Assembly: GCF_900060185.1 (NCBI RefSeq) | Contig: NZ_FIZY01000014.1 | Coordinates: 43,019-107,018 of the forward strand | Reading direction: 5' to 3' | From: Grimontia marina | GTDB taxonomy: Bacteria; Pseudomonadota; Gammaproteobacteria; Enterobacterales; Vibrionaceae | DNA: 64,000 nt | Shown here: positions 21,732-31,512 of the stretch, one piece after another | Layout: each line of letters begins with the position of its first letter | How positions within the stretch are numbered: the stretch's first letter is position 1 | Position numbers and translations under genes: made by a program | The notes under the pieces: model-generated | Database searches by the model: none | What the model saw: only the letters and a program-made list of their open reading frames with translations | What the model was told of the DNA's origin: nothing

Positions 21732-22394
21732 ATGTTTACAGGAATTATTGAAGCGGTTGGTCACATTCAGAAAATCACCCCAAAAGGTGGAGATATTTCG
21801 CTAACCGTGGAGAGCGGCAAGCTGGACCTAGCTGATGTCAAGCTAGGTGACAGTATTGCCACGAATGGTGTGTGTCTGACCGTGGTTGCCTTGACTGGAA
21901 ACGGTTATGTGGCAGATCTGTCGGGTGAAACGTTGAATCGCACTGCGTTTGCAACGTATAAAGCAGGCCAGAAAGTGAACCTGGAAAAAGCCATGCTGCC
22001 AACGACACGTTTTGGTGGTCATATGGTATCCGGCCATGTTGACAGTGTCGCGACTGTGGTTTCTCGTACCCAAACAGGGCGTGCAATTGAGTTTTGGCTT
22101 GAAGCGCCAAAGGAGCTTGCTAAATATCTGGCAGAAAAAGGCTCTGTCACTATTGATGGTATCAGTCTGACGATCAACGAGATTGATGGCAATCGATTCA
22201 AACTGACCATTGTGCCGCATACCGCACTGGAAACGACGATTGAAGATTTCGTCGTTGGACATCAGGTCAACATCGAGGTGGATGTGATTGCCCGCTACCT
22301 TGAACGATTAATGATGGGCGACCGAGCAGCGCAGCAAAGTGGTGTTGGCGGTTTGACCATGGAAAAGCTCGCCGAATCGGGCTTTTTGAGATAA
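21732..22394 (+). CDS. ribE: Riboflavin synthase alpha subunit
   Basis: Final step of riboflavin synthesis: dismutation of two 6,7-dimethyl-8-ribityllumazine molecules. 220 aa of two tandem lumazine-binding repeats; the first begins MFTGIIEAVGHIQKI with GVCLTVV, the second FGGHMVSGHVDSVATV with GISLTIN. Lies 18 nt after ribD and 37 nt before ribBA. The symbol ribC is also used for this gene in E. coli. Confidence 0.96.
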   Translation: MFTGIIEAVGHIQKITPKGGDISLTVESGKLDLADVKLGDSIATNGVCLTVVALTGNGYVADLSGETLNRTAFATYKAGQKVNLEKAMLPTTRFGGHMVSGHVDSVATVVSRTQTGRAIEFWLEAPKELAKYLAEKGSVTIDGISLTINEIDGNRFKLTIVPHTALETTIEDFVVGHQVNIEVDVIARYLERLMMGDRAAQQSGVGGLTMEKLAESGFLR

Positions 22395-22431
22395 CTGAAC
22401 CGAACAAACCGGTAAGAACAGGGACAGAGCC

Positions 22432-23541
22432 ATGCCAATCAGCAGTGCAGAAGAGATTATCGAAGATATCCGTCAGGGCAGAATGGTTATACTGATGGAC
22501 GATGAAGATCGCGAGAATGAAGGCGACCTTATCATTGCAGCAGAAAAAATTACGCCGGAAGCCATCAACTTTATGGCGACATATGGCCGTGGCCTGATTT
22601 GTCTCACCATGACTAAAGATCGTTGCCAACGCCTTGGTTTACCGCTGATGGTCAGCGATAACAACGCGCAGTTCTCTACGGCCTTCACTGTTTCGATTGA
22701 AGCGGCAGAGGGGGTAACAACGGGTATTTCTGCCGCCGATCGTGCGCGAACAGTGGAAGCAGCCGTTGCACCCAATGCAGTTGCCGCTGACTTGGTTCAG
22801 CCAGGACATATTTTCCCGTTGATGGCGCAGGATGGTGGCGTGCTGACCCGAGCGGGTCACACTGAGGCCGGTTGTGATTTGGCGCGTCTTGCTGGCTACT
22901 CCCCAGCAGGTGTGATTGTTGAAATACTTAATGAAGATGGCACCATGGCACGCCGTCCGGACCTGGAAAAGTTCGGAGAGAAGCATGGCATCAAGCTAGG
23001 TACCATCGCTGATTTGATTGAATATCGTAACAATAACGAAACCACCATTGAGCGCGTGGCAGAATGTAAACTGCCAACCGAGTATGGTGAGTTTGATCTG
23101 ATCACTTACCGCGACACTATCGACAGCCAGGTGCATTATGCCCTGCGTAAAGGTGAGGTGAGCAACCAGCCAACGCTGGTGCGTGTTCACCTTCAGGATA
23201 CCTTTACGGACTTACTGCACTCTGACCGATCAGCAGAGCGTAGTTGGTCATTGAGTGATGCGATGAAACGTATCAATGCTGATGGTGGAGTGCTGGTTAT
23301 TCTGGGTAAAGAAGAGTCATCTTCGTCCATCATCAACAAAGTACGTACCTTCGAAGCGCAGGACAAAGGCGAGAAACCGGCAGCCGCCAAATGGCAGGGC
23401 ACCAGCCGCCGTGTTGGTGTCGGCTCGCAAATCTTGGCGGATTTGGGAGTGACGGATATGCGTTTGTTATCCTCTACTAACAAGCGCTACCATGCACTAT
23501 CTGGCTTTGGCCTGAAAGTGGTCGAGTACGTCGTCGACTAA
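22432..23541 (+). CDS. ribBA: DHBP synthase fused to a degenerate GTP cyclohydrolase II domain (RibBX-like)
   Basis: The N-terminal ~205 residues are a full 3,4-dihydroxy-2-butanone-4-phosphate synthase ([36 protein letters not shown]), making the four-carbon unit for lumazine from ribulose 5-phosphate. The C-terminal half has the GTP cyclohydrolase II fold start (VRVH) but reads [18 protein letters not shown] where active enzymes carry the zinc set C-x-x-G-D-x-x-x-S-x-x-C-x-C. No zinc-ligand cysteines remain, so cyclohydrolase activity is unlikely. A separate functional ribA should therefore exist elsewhere. Often annotated ribBA; 369 aa. Followed by a terminator. Confidence 0.93.
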   Translation: MPISSAEEIIEDIRQGRMVILMDDEDRENEGDLIIAAEKITPEAINFMATYGRGLICLTMTKDRCQRLGLPLMVSDNNAQFSTAFTVSIEAAEGVTTGISAADRARTVEAAVAPNAVAADLVQPGHIFPLMAQDGGVLTRAGHTEAGCDLARLAGYSPAGVIVEILNEDGTMARRPDLEKFGEKHGIKLGTIADLIEYRNNNETTIERVAECKLPTEYGEFDLITYRDTIDSQVHYALRKGEVSNQPTLVRVHLQDTFTDLLHSDRSAERSWSLSDAMKRINADGGVLVILGKEESSSSIINKVRTFEAQDKGEKPAAAKWQGTSRRVGVGSQILADLGVTDMRLLSSTNKRYHALSGFGLKVVEYVVD

Positions 23542-23562
23542 ACTAAAACGACGCTGACAGAG

Positions 23563-23588
23563 AAAACGCAGCCTATGCTGCGTTTTTT
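23563..23588 (+). terminator. Intrinsic terminator after ribBA
   Basis: AAAACGCAGC-CTAT-GCTGCGTTTTTT. It separates nrdR-ribDE-ribBA from ribH-nusB, so ribH probably has its own promoter in the 120 bp that follow (a TGATAGAAT at about 23658 could be an extended -10). Confidence 0.88.
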
Positions 23589-23709
23589 AATTTATAGCCT
23601 GTAGGATTCGACGCAAATTCCTGCCCGGATAACCGCTGGCGGCTTTGCAGAAAAGTGTGATAGAATCCCGCGGTTTCTCAATCCGGATAAATAAGTCACA
23701 GGAAGGCCC

Positions 23710-24180
23710 ATGAAGGTAATCGAAGGTGCGTTCGCAGCACCAAATGCTCAAGTTGCTATCGTTATCTCCCGTTTCAACAGCTTCATTAACGAAAGCCTGC
23801 TGGATGGTGCTATTGATGCGCTGAAGCGTCAGGGCCAGGTAAGCGAAGACAATATCACTGTAGTACGTTGCCCAGGCGCCTACGAGCTGCCATTGGTGGC
23901 GCAACGTGTTGCTAAAAGCGGCCGTTACGACGCAATTATCGCGCTGGGATCTGTGATCCGAGGCGGTACGCCACACTTTGACTATGTGGCCGGAGAATGT
24001 AACAAAGGTCTGGCACAGGTGGCACTGGAGTTTGATACTCCTGTTGCATTCGGTGTGCTGACCGTAGACACCATTGAACAAGCCATCGAACGCGCGGGTA
24101 CCAAGGCTGGTAATAAAGGGGCAGAGGCTGCACTAAGCGCGCTTGAAATGGTAAACGTACTGTCCCAAATCGAATCCTAA
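23710..24180 (+). CDS. ribH: 6,7-dimethyl-8-ribityllumazine synthase
   Basis: Condenses DHBP with the pyrimidine intermediate to form lumazine, the substrate of RibE. 156 aa with the conserved [17 protein letters not shown] start, PGAYELPL, and the catalytic His region [18 protein letters not shown] precedes the ATG. nusB follows after 12 nt, the common ribH-nusB pairing. No FMN riboswitch is visible upstream of this or the other rib genes here. Confidence 0.97.
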   Translation: MKVIEGAFAAPNAQVAIVISRFNSFINESLLDGAIDALKRQGQVSEDNITVVRCPGAYELPLVAQRVAKSGRYDAIIALGSVIRGGTPHFDYVAGECNKGLAQVALEFDTPVAFGVLTVDTIEQAIERAGTKAGNKGAEAALSALEMVNVLSQIES

Positions 24181-24192
24181 TCGGGGGTTACT

Positions 24193-24648
24193 GTGAAACC
24201 AGCCGCACGGCGCAATGCGCGCCATTTTGCACTACAAGCAATTTACTCATGGCAACTGACGCAAGGTAACGTAGCTGATATCGAAGCTCAATTCCTGGCA
24301 GCAGACAACTATGAAGAAGAAGAGCATCAAGCAGAAGAACCACGTCTGCGCCAACCAGAAACTGATGTAGATTATTTCCGTGATCTGCTGGCGGGTGTCG
24401 TTCTGAACTACCAGGAAATGGACAGCAAAATGCGTCCTTACCTGTCTCGTCCAATTCAGGATCTGGATGAAATGGAACATGCACTTCTTCGTCTGGCTAT
24501 GTATGAACTGTGCAAACGCGAAGACGTTCCTTACAAAGTAGTTATTAACGAAGCGATTGAGCTGGCGAAGCGTTTCGGCGCAGAAGACAGCCACAAATTC
24601 GTGAACGGTGTGCTGGATAAAGCGGTACCGACGCTGCGTAAAAAGTAA
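24193..24648 (+). CDS. nusB: Transcription antitermination factor NusB
   Basis: Binds boxA RNA with NusE (S10) in rRNA antitermination complexes. 151 aa, all-helical; starts with GTG at 24193 ([20 protein letters not shown]). Conserved C-terminal ends are [26 protein letters not shown]. The central Glu-rich stretch [10 protein letters not shown] is a vibrio-type loop. Directly behind it lies a strong hairpin terminator that abuts the thiL start. Confidence 0.96.
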   Translation: MKPAARRNARHFALQAIYSWQLTQGNVADIEAQFLAADNYEEEEHQAEEPRLRQPETDVDYFRDLLAGVVLNYQEMDSKMRPYLSRPIQDLDEMEHALLRLAMYELCKREDVPYKVVINEAIELAKRFGAEDSHKFVNGVLDKAVPTLRKK

Positions 24649-24665
24649 TATCGAGTTAAGACTTC

Positions 24666-24690
24666 AAAGGCCAGCCACGCTGGCCTTTTT
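24666..24690 (+). terminator. Intrinsic terminator between nusB and thiL
   Basis: AAAGGCCAGC-CAC-GCTGGCCTTT followed by further T's. It ends only about 5-15 nt before the thiL Shine-Dalgarno, so either thiL depends on readthrough or it has a promoter inside nusB. Confidence 0.85.
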
Positions 24691-24705
24691 CTTAGGGATG
24701 GAATA

Positions 24706-25677
24706 ATGGCCGGTAACGAATTCGACCTGATAAACCGTTACTTTAAATCGCAGCCAGTCACGCGCCGCGATGTGGACTTGGGTATTGGAGATGATGCTGC
24801 CGTCATCACTGTGCCGGAAAACTGCCAACTGGTCGTCACGACCGATACCTTGGTAGCAGGAACCCACTTTCTCCCCGATGCTGATCCTGTAAAAGTCGCG
24901 CATAAAGCGCTGGCTTCCAACTTAAGCGATCTTGCTGCCATGGGCGCTATGCCCGCATGGTGCTCTCTTGCTTTGACACTCCCTGAACCAAATGAAACTT
25001 GGCTTTCAGCGTTCTGTGAAGGCTTTTATAAGCTTGCTGAGTACTATCACGTCCAACTGGTTGGTGGTGACACGACTAAAGGCCCCCTGAGTATTACGAT
25101 GACGCTTCAGGGTATTGTCCCTGCTGGTAAAGCCATTCGTCGTGATAGTGCAAAAGCGGGTGATTGGCTTTATGTGACAGGCAACCTTGGCGACAGTGCA
25201 GCGGGTCTTTCAGTCATCTTAAACGGCAATAAACCAAAGAATGACACTGAAATTACACTGCTTAACCGCCACTATTATTCTGAGCCGAGAGTTCTTGCAG
25301 GGCAGGCGCTACGTGAAATTGCTTCGTCGGCACTGGATATCTCTGATGGTCTGGTGGCGGATCTCAAGCACATCCTGAAAGCCAGCGGCGTGTCCGCGGT
25401 TATCAATGCGGAAGCTTTGCCAGTATCCGAGGAACTAATCACTTTTGTCGGTGATGAAGAAGCGGCAGCGAAAATCGCACTGACCAGTGGCGAAGAGTAC
25501 GAGCTTTGTTTTACCGTACCTGAGAGTCATCGTGGTGCGGTTGATGCGGCCTTTGCGCATACCAATACTGTCGTGACCTGTATCGGTCAGATTCGACATG
25601 GTGAAGGCGTAATAGTGCAATGGCAGGATAAACCTGTCGATTGGTCCCTGAGTGGCTGGGATCATTTCTCCGAGTGA
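24706..25677 (+). CDS. thiL: Thiamine-monophosphate kinase
   Basis: Phosphorylates thiamine monophosphate to the cofactor thiamine diphosphate with ATP. 323 aa, AIRS-like fold: N-terminal FDLINRYF, Mg/ATP motif GIGDDAAVI, TTDTLVAGTHFL, KALASNLSDLAAMGA, GGDTTKG, and DISDGLVADL. It supplies TPP, which Dxs (encoded nearby on the other strand) needs. Overlaps nothing; pgpA begins 3 nt after the stop. Confidence 0.96.
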   Translation: MAGNEFDLINRYFKSQPVTRRDVDLGIGDDAAVITVPENCQLVVTTDTLVAGTHFLPDADPVKVAHKALASNLSDLAAMGAMPAWCSLALTLPEPNETWLSAFCEGFYKLAEYYHVQLVGGDTTKGPLSITMTLQGIVPAGKAIRRDSAKAGDWLYVTGNLGDSAAGLSVILNGNKPKNDTEITLLNRHYYSEPRVLAGQALREIASSALDISDGLVADLKHILKASGVSAVINAEALPVSEELITFVGDEEAAAKIALTSGEEYELCFTVPESHRGAVDAAFAHTNTVVTCIGQIRHGEGVIVQWQDKPVDWSLSGWDHFSE

Positions 25678-25680
25678 TGT

Positions 25681-26166
25681 ATGAATAATCCGAATAGTAA
25701 AGTTCGTCTTTCCAACCCTGTTCATCTCCTGGCAACAGGCTTTGGCTCTGGCCTCTCTCCCATTGTGCCGGGCACCATGGGTACGCTGGCTGCGGTGCCG
25801 TTTTATTATTTGCTTGTGAGCTTTTCTCCCCTCGCATTGGCAGTCGCTATTGTGGTTGGTTCTCTGGTGGGAATTTACCTTTGCGAACGCACCTCAAGTG
25901 ATATGGGCGTGCATGATCATGGCAGTATTGTCTGGGATGAGTTTGTCGGATTTTGGATCACCATGTTTCTTGTCCCTGTGACTGACTGGCAGGTTGTTCT
26001 AGCCGGTTTTATCATTTTCAGGTTTTTCGACATGGTGAAGCCTTGGCCTATCAGTTGGCTGGATAAGAAAGTGCATGGCGGCTTTGGGATCATGCTGGAT
26101 GATATTGTGGCAGGTTTGATGTCAATGGTGATACTTTGGATAGGCTACACGTACTGGCTCAGTTAG
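25681..26166 (+). CDS. pgpA: Phosphatidylglycerophosphatase A
   Basis: Inner-membrane phosphatase that converts phosphatidylglycerophosphate to phosphatidylglycerol. 161 aa with three to four hydrophobic segments; family motifs are FGSGLSPIVPGTMGTLAA, HDHGSIVWDEFVGFW (metal-binding Asp/Glu), FRFFDMVKPWPI and MLDDIVAG. Translationally close to thiL, ending in a bidirectional terminator shared with dxs. Confidence 0.95.
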   Translation: MNNPNSKVRLSNPVHLLATGFGSGLSPIVPGTMGTLAAVPFYYLLVSFSPLALAVAIVVGSLVGIYLCERTSSDMGVHDHGSIVWDEFVGFWITMFLVPVTDWQVVLAGFIIFRFFDMVKPWPISWLDKKVHGGFGIMLDDIVAGLMSMVILWIGYTYWLS

Positions 26167-26186
26167 TCTGCGGCATTACGAAATAG

Positions 26187-26213
26187 AAAACGGCGCTGAA
26201 TGCGCCGTTTTTA
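26187..26213 (+). terminator. Bidirectional terminator between pgpA and dxs
   Basis: AAAACGGCGC-TGAAT-GCGCCGTTTT, T's on the plus side and A's on the other, between converging genes. Confidence 0.9.
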
Positions 26214-26229
26214 ATATATTTTTTAGAAG

Positions 26230-28095
26230 TTATTCACCCAGATAACGTCGGATTTGTGCTTCAATGCCTTTACCGTCTATCTCGAGTTCTTCGTGCAATT
26301 CCTGCTGTGTGCCTTGGTGGATAAACTTATCTGGCAAACCAATTTGGAGCACTGGTTTGATTTGACGTGACTTCATCAGATACTCAAGCACACCTGAACC
26401 TGCTCCGCCGGAAATCGCATTCTCTTCGACTGTCACCAGTACATCATGAGACGTGGCAAGCTCGTCAATAAGAGCTTCGTCCAATGGTTTTACAAAGCGC
26501 ATATCTGCAACGGTAGCATTCAAGTTTTCCGCCGCTTCCAGTGCATAAGGCATCATGGTACCGAAATTCAGGATAGCAATCTTTTCACCTTGACGGCGAA
26601 TAACACCTTTACCGATCGATAGCGCAGTCATGACCTCTTCTACTTTGGCGCCACAGCCATTACCGCGTGGATAGCGAACGGCGCTTGGCCCCTGATGAGT
26701 GTGGCCGGTATAGAGCATCTGGCGACATTCATTTTCGTCACTCGGCGCCATGATCACCATGTTTGGAATGCAACGCATAAAGCTGAGATCGAATGCACCC
26801 TGGTGCGTTTGTCCGTCAGCCCCCACAAGGCCGCCACGGTCAATGGCGAACATGACCGGTAAGTTCATGATCGCCACATCATGGATCAATTGGTCATAAC
26901 CGCGTTGTAGGAAGGTAGAGTAAATAGCAACGACAGGGTTGTAGCCACCAATCGCCATACCTGTACCTAGGGTGACAGCGTGTTGCTCCGCAATCGCGAC
27001 GTCAAAGTAGCGATCCGGAAATTCTTTGGAGAATCGCACCATACCAGAGCCTTCGCGCATAGCTGGTGTTATCGCCAGAAGCTTCTCGTCTTCCATTGCC
27101 ATATCACACAGCCAGTCTCCGAAGATCTTGGAGAAAGTAGGGCCTGATGATTTGGCTTTTGGAAGGGTGTTTTCAGCTGGGTTGAATTTAGGCACAGCGT
27201 GATATCCAATCGGGTCTTTCTCCGCCGGCTCGTAGCCTTTGCCTTTTTTGGTCATGACATGCAGGAACTGCGGCCCTTTAAGGTTTCGCATGTTCTTTAT
27301 GGTTTTCACCAGCTCTTCAACGTCATGGCCATCAACAGGGCCAATATAGTTAAAACCCAGCTCTTCAAACAGAGTGCCCGGCACAACCATACCTTTCAGG
27401 TGCTCTTCTGCGCGGCGGACCAACTCTTTAATCGGTGGCGCACCGGACAGCACTTTCTTGCCGCCTTCGCGGATAGAGGTGTAGAAATTACCCGAAAGCA
27501 GTTGTGCCAAATGGTTGTTCAGTGCGCCGACGTTTTCTGAGATCGACATTTCGTTATCGTTCAGGATCACCAGCATATCTGCGTGTACGTCGCCAGCATG
27601 GTTCATGGCTTCGAATGCCATACCGGCAGTGATCGCGCCGTCACCAATCACACTGACGACTTTACGTTCGCGACCTTCTTTAGCTGCCGCAATCGCAAGC
27701 CCTAACGCTGCGCTGATTGAGGTTGAGCTATGGCCAACAGACAGTACGTCATATTCGCTTTCTTCCCGCCATGGGAAAGGGTGTAAGCCGTCTTTTTGAC
27801 GGATAGTTGTGAGTCGCTCGCGGCGGCCGGTCAGAATCTTGTGTGGATATGCCTGATGGCCTACATCCCAGATCAGGTGATCGAAAGGGGTATTGTAGAC
27901 ATAGTGAAGCGCCACGGTCAGCTCAACGGCGCCAAGACCTGATGCGAAGTGGCCGCTTGAATGGCTGACGGAGTTGAGCAGATACGTTCTGAGCTCGTCG
28001 CACAACTTCGGCAGAACGTCACGTGGTAGTGTTCTGAGTTCGTCAGGTGTGTCTGCCAGCGCGAGCGTTGGGTATTTAGAAATATCGAGAGTCAT
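26230..28095 (-). CDS. dxs: 1-deoxy-D-xylulose-5-phosphate synthase
   Basis: TPP enzyme that condenses pyruvate and glyceraldehyde 3-phosphate, entry to the MEP isoprenoid pathway. 621 aa, transketolase-like: TPP/Mg motif [18 protein letters not shown] ... LNDNEMSIS, central [19 protein letters not shown]-terminal [15 protein letters not shown]. Third gene of xseB-ispA-dxs; starts 26 nt after ispA with little Shine-Dalgarno, so it probably relies on upstream translation. Confidence 0.97.
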   Translation of the reverse strand: MTLDISKYPTLALADTPDELRTLPRDVLPKLCDELRTYLLNSVSHSSGHFASGLGAVELTVALHYVYNTPFDHLIWDVGHQAYPHKILTGRRERLTTIRQKDGLHPFPWREESEYDVLSVGHSSTSISAALGLAIAAAKEGRERKVVSVIGDGAITAGMAFEAMNHAGDVHADMLVILNDNEMSISENVGALNNHLAQLLSGNFYTSIREGGKKVLSGAPPIKELVRRAEEHLKGMVVPGTLFEELGFNYIGPVDGHDVEELVKTIKNMRNLKGPQFLHVMTKKGKGYEPAEKDPIGYHAVPKFNPAENTLPKAKSSGPTFSKIFGDWLCDMAMEDEKLLAITPAMREGSGMVRFSKEFPDRYFDVAIAEQHAVTLGTGMAIGGYNPVVAIYSTFLQRGYDQLIHDVAIMNLPVMFAIDRGGLVGADGQTHQGAFDLSFMRCIPNMVIMAPSDENECRQMLYTGHTHQGPSAVRYPRGNGCGAKVEEVMTALSIGKGVIRRQGEKIAILNFGTMMPYALEAAENLNATVADMRFVKPLDEALIDELATSHDVLVTVEENAISGGAGSGVLEYLMKSRQIKPVLQIGLPDKFIHQGTQQELHEELEIDGKGIEAQIRRYLGE

Positions 28096-28121
28096 ATATT
28101 CGTTTTATGGCGCTATTTGTT

Positions 28122-29021
28122 TTAGTTCTTGCGCTCGATGATATACCGGGCGAACAGTTCTAATTGCTCTGTATTGTAGGGGATCGCCTGCAGGGCTTGT
28201 AGTGCTTCTTGGTAAAGATGCTCGGCTTTCTGCTTTGCGCCCTCCAGTCCCAGCAACGCCGGGTAGGTGCTTTTTTCCGCTTCGAGATCGGAACCTTGAG
28301 GTTTTCCAAGGGTTTCGGTGTCGCTGATGATATCTAAAATGTCATCCTGCACTTGGAAGGCAAGTCCGATAGTATTTGAAAATGTATCCAGTTCTGGGAG
28401 GTATGTTACACCTCTTTCACCCGCCGCCAATGCGCCGAGACGAACCGCACAGCGAATAAGGGCTCCGGTCTTGTGGCGGTGAATGGTTTCCAGCGCTGCT
28501 AAGTCGACTTTCTGACCTTCCGCTGCCAGATCTAATGCCTGTCCCAGACACATACCAGCAGCACCGGATGCAGATGCCAGTTCTTTCACCATTTGAATAC
28601 GGTACGCGTTACCTTCCGCAGAAAGATCACCCTCTGCCAGAATGGTGAAAGCCAGTGTCTGCAGGGCATCACCCGCAAGAATGGCAATCGCTTCATCATA
28701 AGCAACATGACAAGTTGGCTGACCACGACGCAGAGCGTCATCATCCATGGCGGGTAAATCGTCATGGATAAGCGAGTAAGCGTGAATACACTCAACCGCG
28801 ACTGCTGGGGTGTCCAGAGCCTCCTCTGGAGCGCCAAACAACTTACCAGTTACATACGTCAGGTAAGGGCGAACACGTTTGCCGCCGAGTAACGCACCAT
28901 GCTTCATAGCCTGGATCAAAGGCTGTTTATCGTTGCCGAGGTTGTCCAGCCAACGTGAAAGCTGCACATTGCTGCGGTTTTGGTAATGAATGAGGGTGGA
29001 AGTTAAAGCAGTATCACTCAT
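28122..29021 (-). CDS. ispA: Farnesyl diphosphate synthase
   Basis: Adds two isopentenyl units to make farnesyl diphosphate, the precursor of undecaprenol, quinone side chains and heme O. 299 aa. First aspartate-rich motif is HDDLPAMDDDALRRG, second is QVQDDILDI. The frame is open upstream inside xseB, but the start MSDTALTSTLIHYQNR at 29021 overlaps the xseB stop by 8 bp, the usual arrangement, and matches the family length. Confidence 0.97.
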   Translation of the reverse strand: MSDTALTSTLIHYQNRSNVQLSRWLDNLGNDKQPLIQAMKHGALLGGKRVRPYLTYVTGKLFGAPEEALDTPAVAVECIHAYSLIHDDLPAMDDDALRRGQPTCHVAYDEAIAILAGDALQTLAFTILAEGDLSAEGNAYRIQMVKELASASGAAGMCLGQALDLAAEGQKVDLAALETIHRHKTGALIRCAVRLGALAAGERGVTYLPELDTFSNTIGLAFQVQDDILDIISDTETLGKPQGSDLEAEKSTYPALLGLEGAKQKAEHLYQEALQALQAIPYNTEQLELFARYIIERKN

Positions 29022-29259
29022 CGCGCGTGTCTTCAAATTTTTCCAAAGGGGTGTTGTCGTCTTGCGCGAGCAAGATCTCCACGCGTTGCTCGGCGTCAGA
29101 GAGTGTCTTTTGTCCCTGGCGAGCCAGAGAAATCCCGCGTTCAAATTGCTTTAGCGCCGCGTCGAGCGGTAAATCACCACTTTCAAGGCCATTAACAATC
29201 GTGTCTAACTCTTTGAGTGTTTCTTCAAAGGTCATGTTCTCAGGTTTCTTAGCAGCCAT
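29014..29259 (-). CDS. xseB: Exodeoxyribonuclease VII small subunit
   Basis: Small regulatory subunit of the single-strand exonuclease VII. 81 aa, two-helix protein: PENMTFEETLKELDTIVNGL and LSLARQ-like FERGISLARQGQKTLSDAEQRV. First gene of the minus-strand group xseB-ispA-dxs, divergent from pomA; the large subunit xseA is elsewhere, as usual. Confidence 0.95.
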   Translation of the reverse strand: MAAKKPENMTFEETLKELDTIVNGLESGDLPLDAALKQFERGISLARQGQKTLSDAEQRVEILLAQDDNTPLEKFEDTRDE

Positions 29260-29672
29260 GATAAATCCAGAACGATCAGAATGGCGGAGAAGTTAACCCA
29301 GCGCCTGTTAAGGGTCAAACGCTTGAGTGAAAATCTGCGCTGCTGGGGGAGATTTTCTGGGGTTATGGACGATTGCGGCCTGAATTTTGCGTGTGTTTTC
29401 GACAGCGGCAAAAAATTGTCGTCCAATTCAATCTCGACTTCCTCTATTCAGAAGTGGACATTGAGCTTAATCTTGAGAGGAAAATCTGCATCTTGAGATG
29501 AGATGGGTATAAAATTTAAAGTACGCGCTAAATCTATCGCTACATCTGCCGTTAACGGAAGGGCAGACAGCGAATTCAGTCATACTCAAGCGGTTTAATA
29601 ACCTGCAATCTCAGGTCGCTTGGGAATACGTCACTATTCTTTCTGGCTAGTAAAAATTAAGGGGATCGTTCC
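29260..29672. other. Divergent spacer xseB / pomA
   Basis: A 413-bp gene-free interval that must hold promoters in both directions. A TATAAA at 29508-29513 is a possible -10 for pomA, but its -35 is weak. I do not find a clear FliA (sigma-28) type promoter. No repeats or RNA motifs were recognised. Confidence 0.4.
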
Positions 29673-30434
29673 GTGGATCTGGCGACACTCATAGGTATTT
29701 TGGGCGCCTTTGCCTTCATCGTCATGGCGATGTTGCTTGGTGGCACCATAAGCATGTTCGTAGATGTTCCTTCAACGTTAATCGTATTTGGTGGCAGCCT
29801 GTTTGTTGTATTGATGAACTACACCATGGGCCAGTTCTTTGGTGCATTTAAAATTGCGGGAAAGGCTTTTATGTTCAAAGCAGACGACCCGGAAGACCTT
29901 ATTGCCAAAATCGTAGAGATGGCAGATGCAGCACGTAAAGGTGGCTTCCTCGCCTTGGAAGAAATGGAAGTACCGAACTCCTTTATGAAGAAAGGGGTCG
30001 ACATGCTGGTGGATGGTCACGATGCCGAAGTGGTGAAAATGACACTTCAGAAAGACATTGTGATGACAGACGAGAGGCACGATGCTGGCGCACAATTTTA
30101 CAGTGCATTAGCAGATGTAGCCCCTGCTATGGGGATGATAGGTACACTGATCGGATTGGTAGCCATGCTTTCAAACATGGACGACCCGAAAGCGATCGGC
30201 CCTGCGATGGCGGTAGCACTTTTGACAACACTTTACGGCGCAATGCTGGCAAACATGATTGCGATTCCAATCGCCAGTAAGCTTCGCATGCGTAAAGATC
30301 AAGAGAAAATGAACCGACGTCTTATCATGGACGGTCTTTTAGCAATACAGGATGGTCAGAACCCACGTGTTATTGACGGCTACCTGAAGAACTACCTCAA
30401 CGAGAAGAAACGTGCAGTTGACGTAGAGGGATAA
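29673..30434 (+). CDS. pomA: Sodium-driven flagellar stator protein PomA
   Basis: Forms, with PomB, the Na+ channel that powers polar flagellar rotation. 253 aa, four membrane segments: MDLATLIGILGAFAFIVMAM, then STLIVFGGSLFVVLMNY, and a C-terminal pair around ALADVAPAMGMIGTLIGLVAML and MAVALLTTLYGAMLANMI. The cytoplasmic loop carries the charged residues that contact FliG. Starts with GTG after GGGGA; pomB begins 10 nt downstream. Confidence 0.97.
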   Translation: MDLATLIGILGAFAFIVMAMLLGGTISMFVDVPSTLIVFGGSLFVVLMNYTMGQFFGAFKIAGKAFMFKADDPEDLIAKIVEMADAARKGGFLALEEMEVPNSFMKKGVDMLVDGHDAEVVKMTLQKDIVMTDERHDAGAQFYSALADVAPAMGMIGTLIGLVAMLSNMDDPKAIGPAMAVALLTTLYGAMLANMIAIPIASKLRMRKDQEKMNRRLIMDGLLAIQDGQNPRVIDGYLKNYLNEKKRAVDVEG

Positions 30435-30444
30435 GGAGTCGGAG

Positions 30445-31374
30445 ATGGATGAAGAATGCAAATGTGGCCCCCCCGGACTACCAGCCTGGATGGGGACTTT
30501 CGCAGATTTGATGTCACTGCTGATGTGTTTCTTCGTACTTCTGCTTTCGTTCTCGGAAATGGATGTATTGAAGTTCAAGCAGATCGCGGGCTCGATGAAA
30601 TTCGCTTTCGGTGTACAAAACCTGCTTGAGGTAAAAGACATCCCGAAAGGTACCAGTGTGATTGCACAGGAGTTCCGCCCGGGCCGTCCAGAGCCCACGC
30701 CTATTGAAGTTATCATGCAGCAAACCATCGATATGACGCAGCGTACGCTCGACTTTCAAGATGGTGAATCAGATCGTGCGGGTGGTTCACAACGCGATTC
30801 AGCAAAATTGGATGGGGGCTCTACCGCAACTGAAGCGTCCATGCAGGAGCAGGAACAGGATACAGAACAGATGTCGAGTACTGCCCAAATGGTCGTTCAA
30901 GCGCTTGAGCGTGAAGTGGAAGAAGGAGCCGTTGAGGTAGAAAACCTGGGGCAGCAACTGATTATTCGCATCCGCGAAAACGGCGCTTTTCCGGCAGGCT
31001 CAGCTTTTCTACAGCCAAAATTTCGTCCTTTAGTCCGTCAGATCGCTGATTTAGTGAAAGACGTACCGGGCGAGATCCGCGTTTCCGGCCATACCGACAA
31101 CTCACCGTTGGACTCCGAGCTTTATCGCTCTAACTGGGATCTATCTGCGCAACGCGCTGTTTCTGTTGCCCAGGAAATGGAAACAGTGACAGGTTTTGAC
31201 CCAATGAGAATGCGGGTTGAGGGACTCGCTGGCTCTTCACCCCGCGTGCCGAATGATACACCTGAAGGCCGGGCTCAAAACCGTCGTGTGGAGATTGCCA
31301 TTATGCAAGGTAAGCCGAAAGAATCTGATGAGATTTCTACCAGTGCTCCGGTTGAGTCTATTCAAGAAAACTGA
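30445..31374 (+). CDS. pomB: Sodium-driven flagellar stator protein PomB
   Basis: 309 aa. A single N-terminal membrane helix carries the essential ion-binding Asp (GTFADLMSLLMCFFVLL, Asp21; Asp24 in V. alginolyticus numbering). A plug/linker segment follows, and a C-terminal OmpA-like domain (about residues 170-290; VSGHTDNSPL, RVEGLAGSSPRVPNDT, AQNRRVEI) anchors the stator to peptidoglycan. A Ser/Gln/Glu-rich linker around 110-150 is poorly conserved. The terminator 18 nt after the stop closes the two-gene operon. Confidence 0.97.
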   Translation: MDEECKCGPPGLPAWMGTFADLMSLLMCFFVLLLSFSEMDVLKFKQIAGSMKFAFGVQNLLEVKDIPKGTSVIAQEFRPGRPEPTPIEVIMQQTIDMTQRTLDFQDGESDRAGGSQRDSAKLDGGSTATEASMQEQEQDTEQMSSTAQMVVQALEREVEEGAVEVENLGQQLIIRIRENGAFPAGSAFLQPKFRPLVRQIADLVKDVPGEIRVSGHTDNSPLDSELYRSNWDLSAQRAVSVAQEMETVTGFDPMRMRVEGLAGSSPRVPNDTPEGRAQNRRVEIAIMQGKPKESDEISTSAPVESIQEN

Positions 31375-31392
31375 ATCTTTTAAATCCCTTAC

Positions 31393-31422
31393 AAAAGGCA
31401 GCACATTGATGCTGCCTTTTTT
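31393..31422 (+). terminator. Intrinsic terminator of pomAB
   Basis: AAAAGGCAGC / GCTGCCTTTT around an 8-nt loop, followed by T's. Confidence 0.87.
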
Positions 31423-31512
31423 GTTTTTGTACTCACTTCAGTGTGGTTATTTCGAATACGTTATGCTTGAGGTATAATCCGCGCCTTTGTTAAAGCCGTA
31501 GCGAAACCTGTT

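Noticed and set aside
20060..24192. FMN riboswitch upstream of the rib genes
   Set aside because: None of the spacers before ribD, ribE, ribBA or ribH contains the conserved RFN element.
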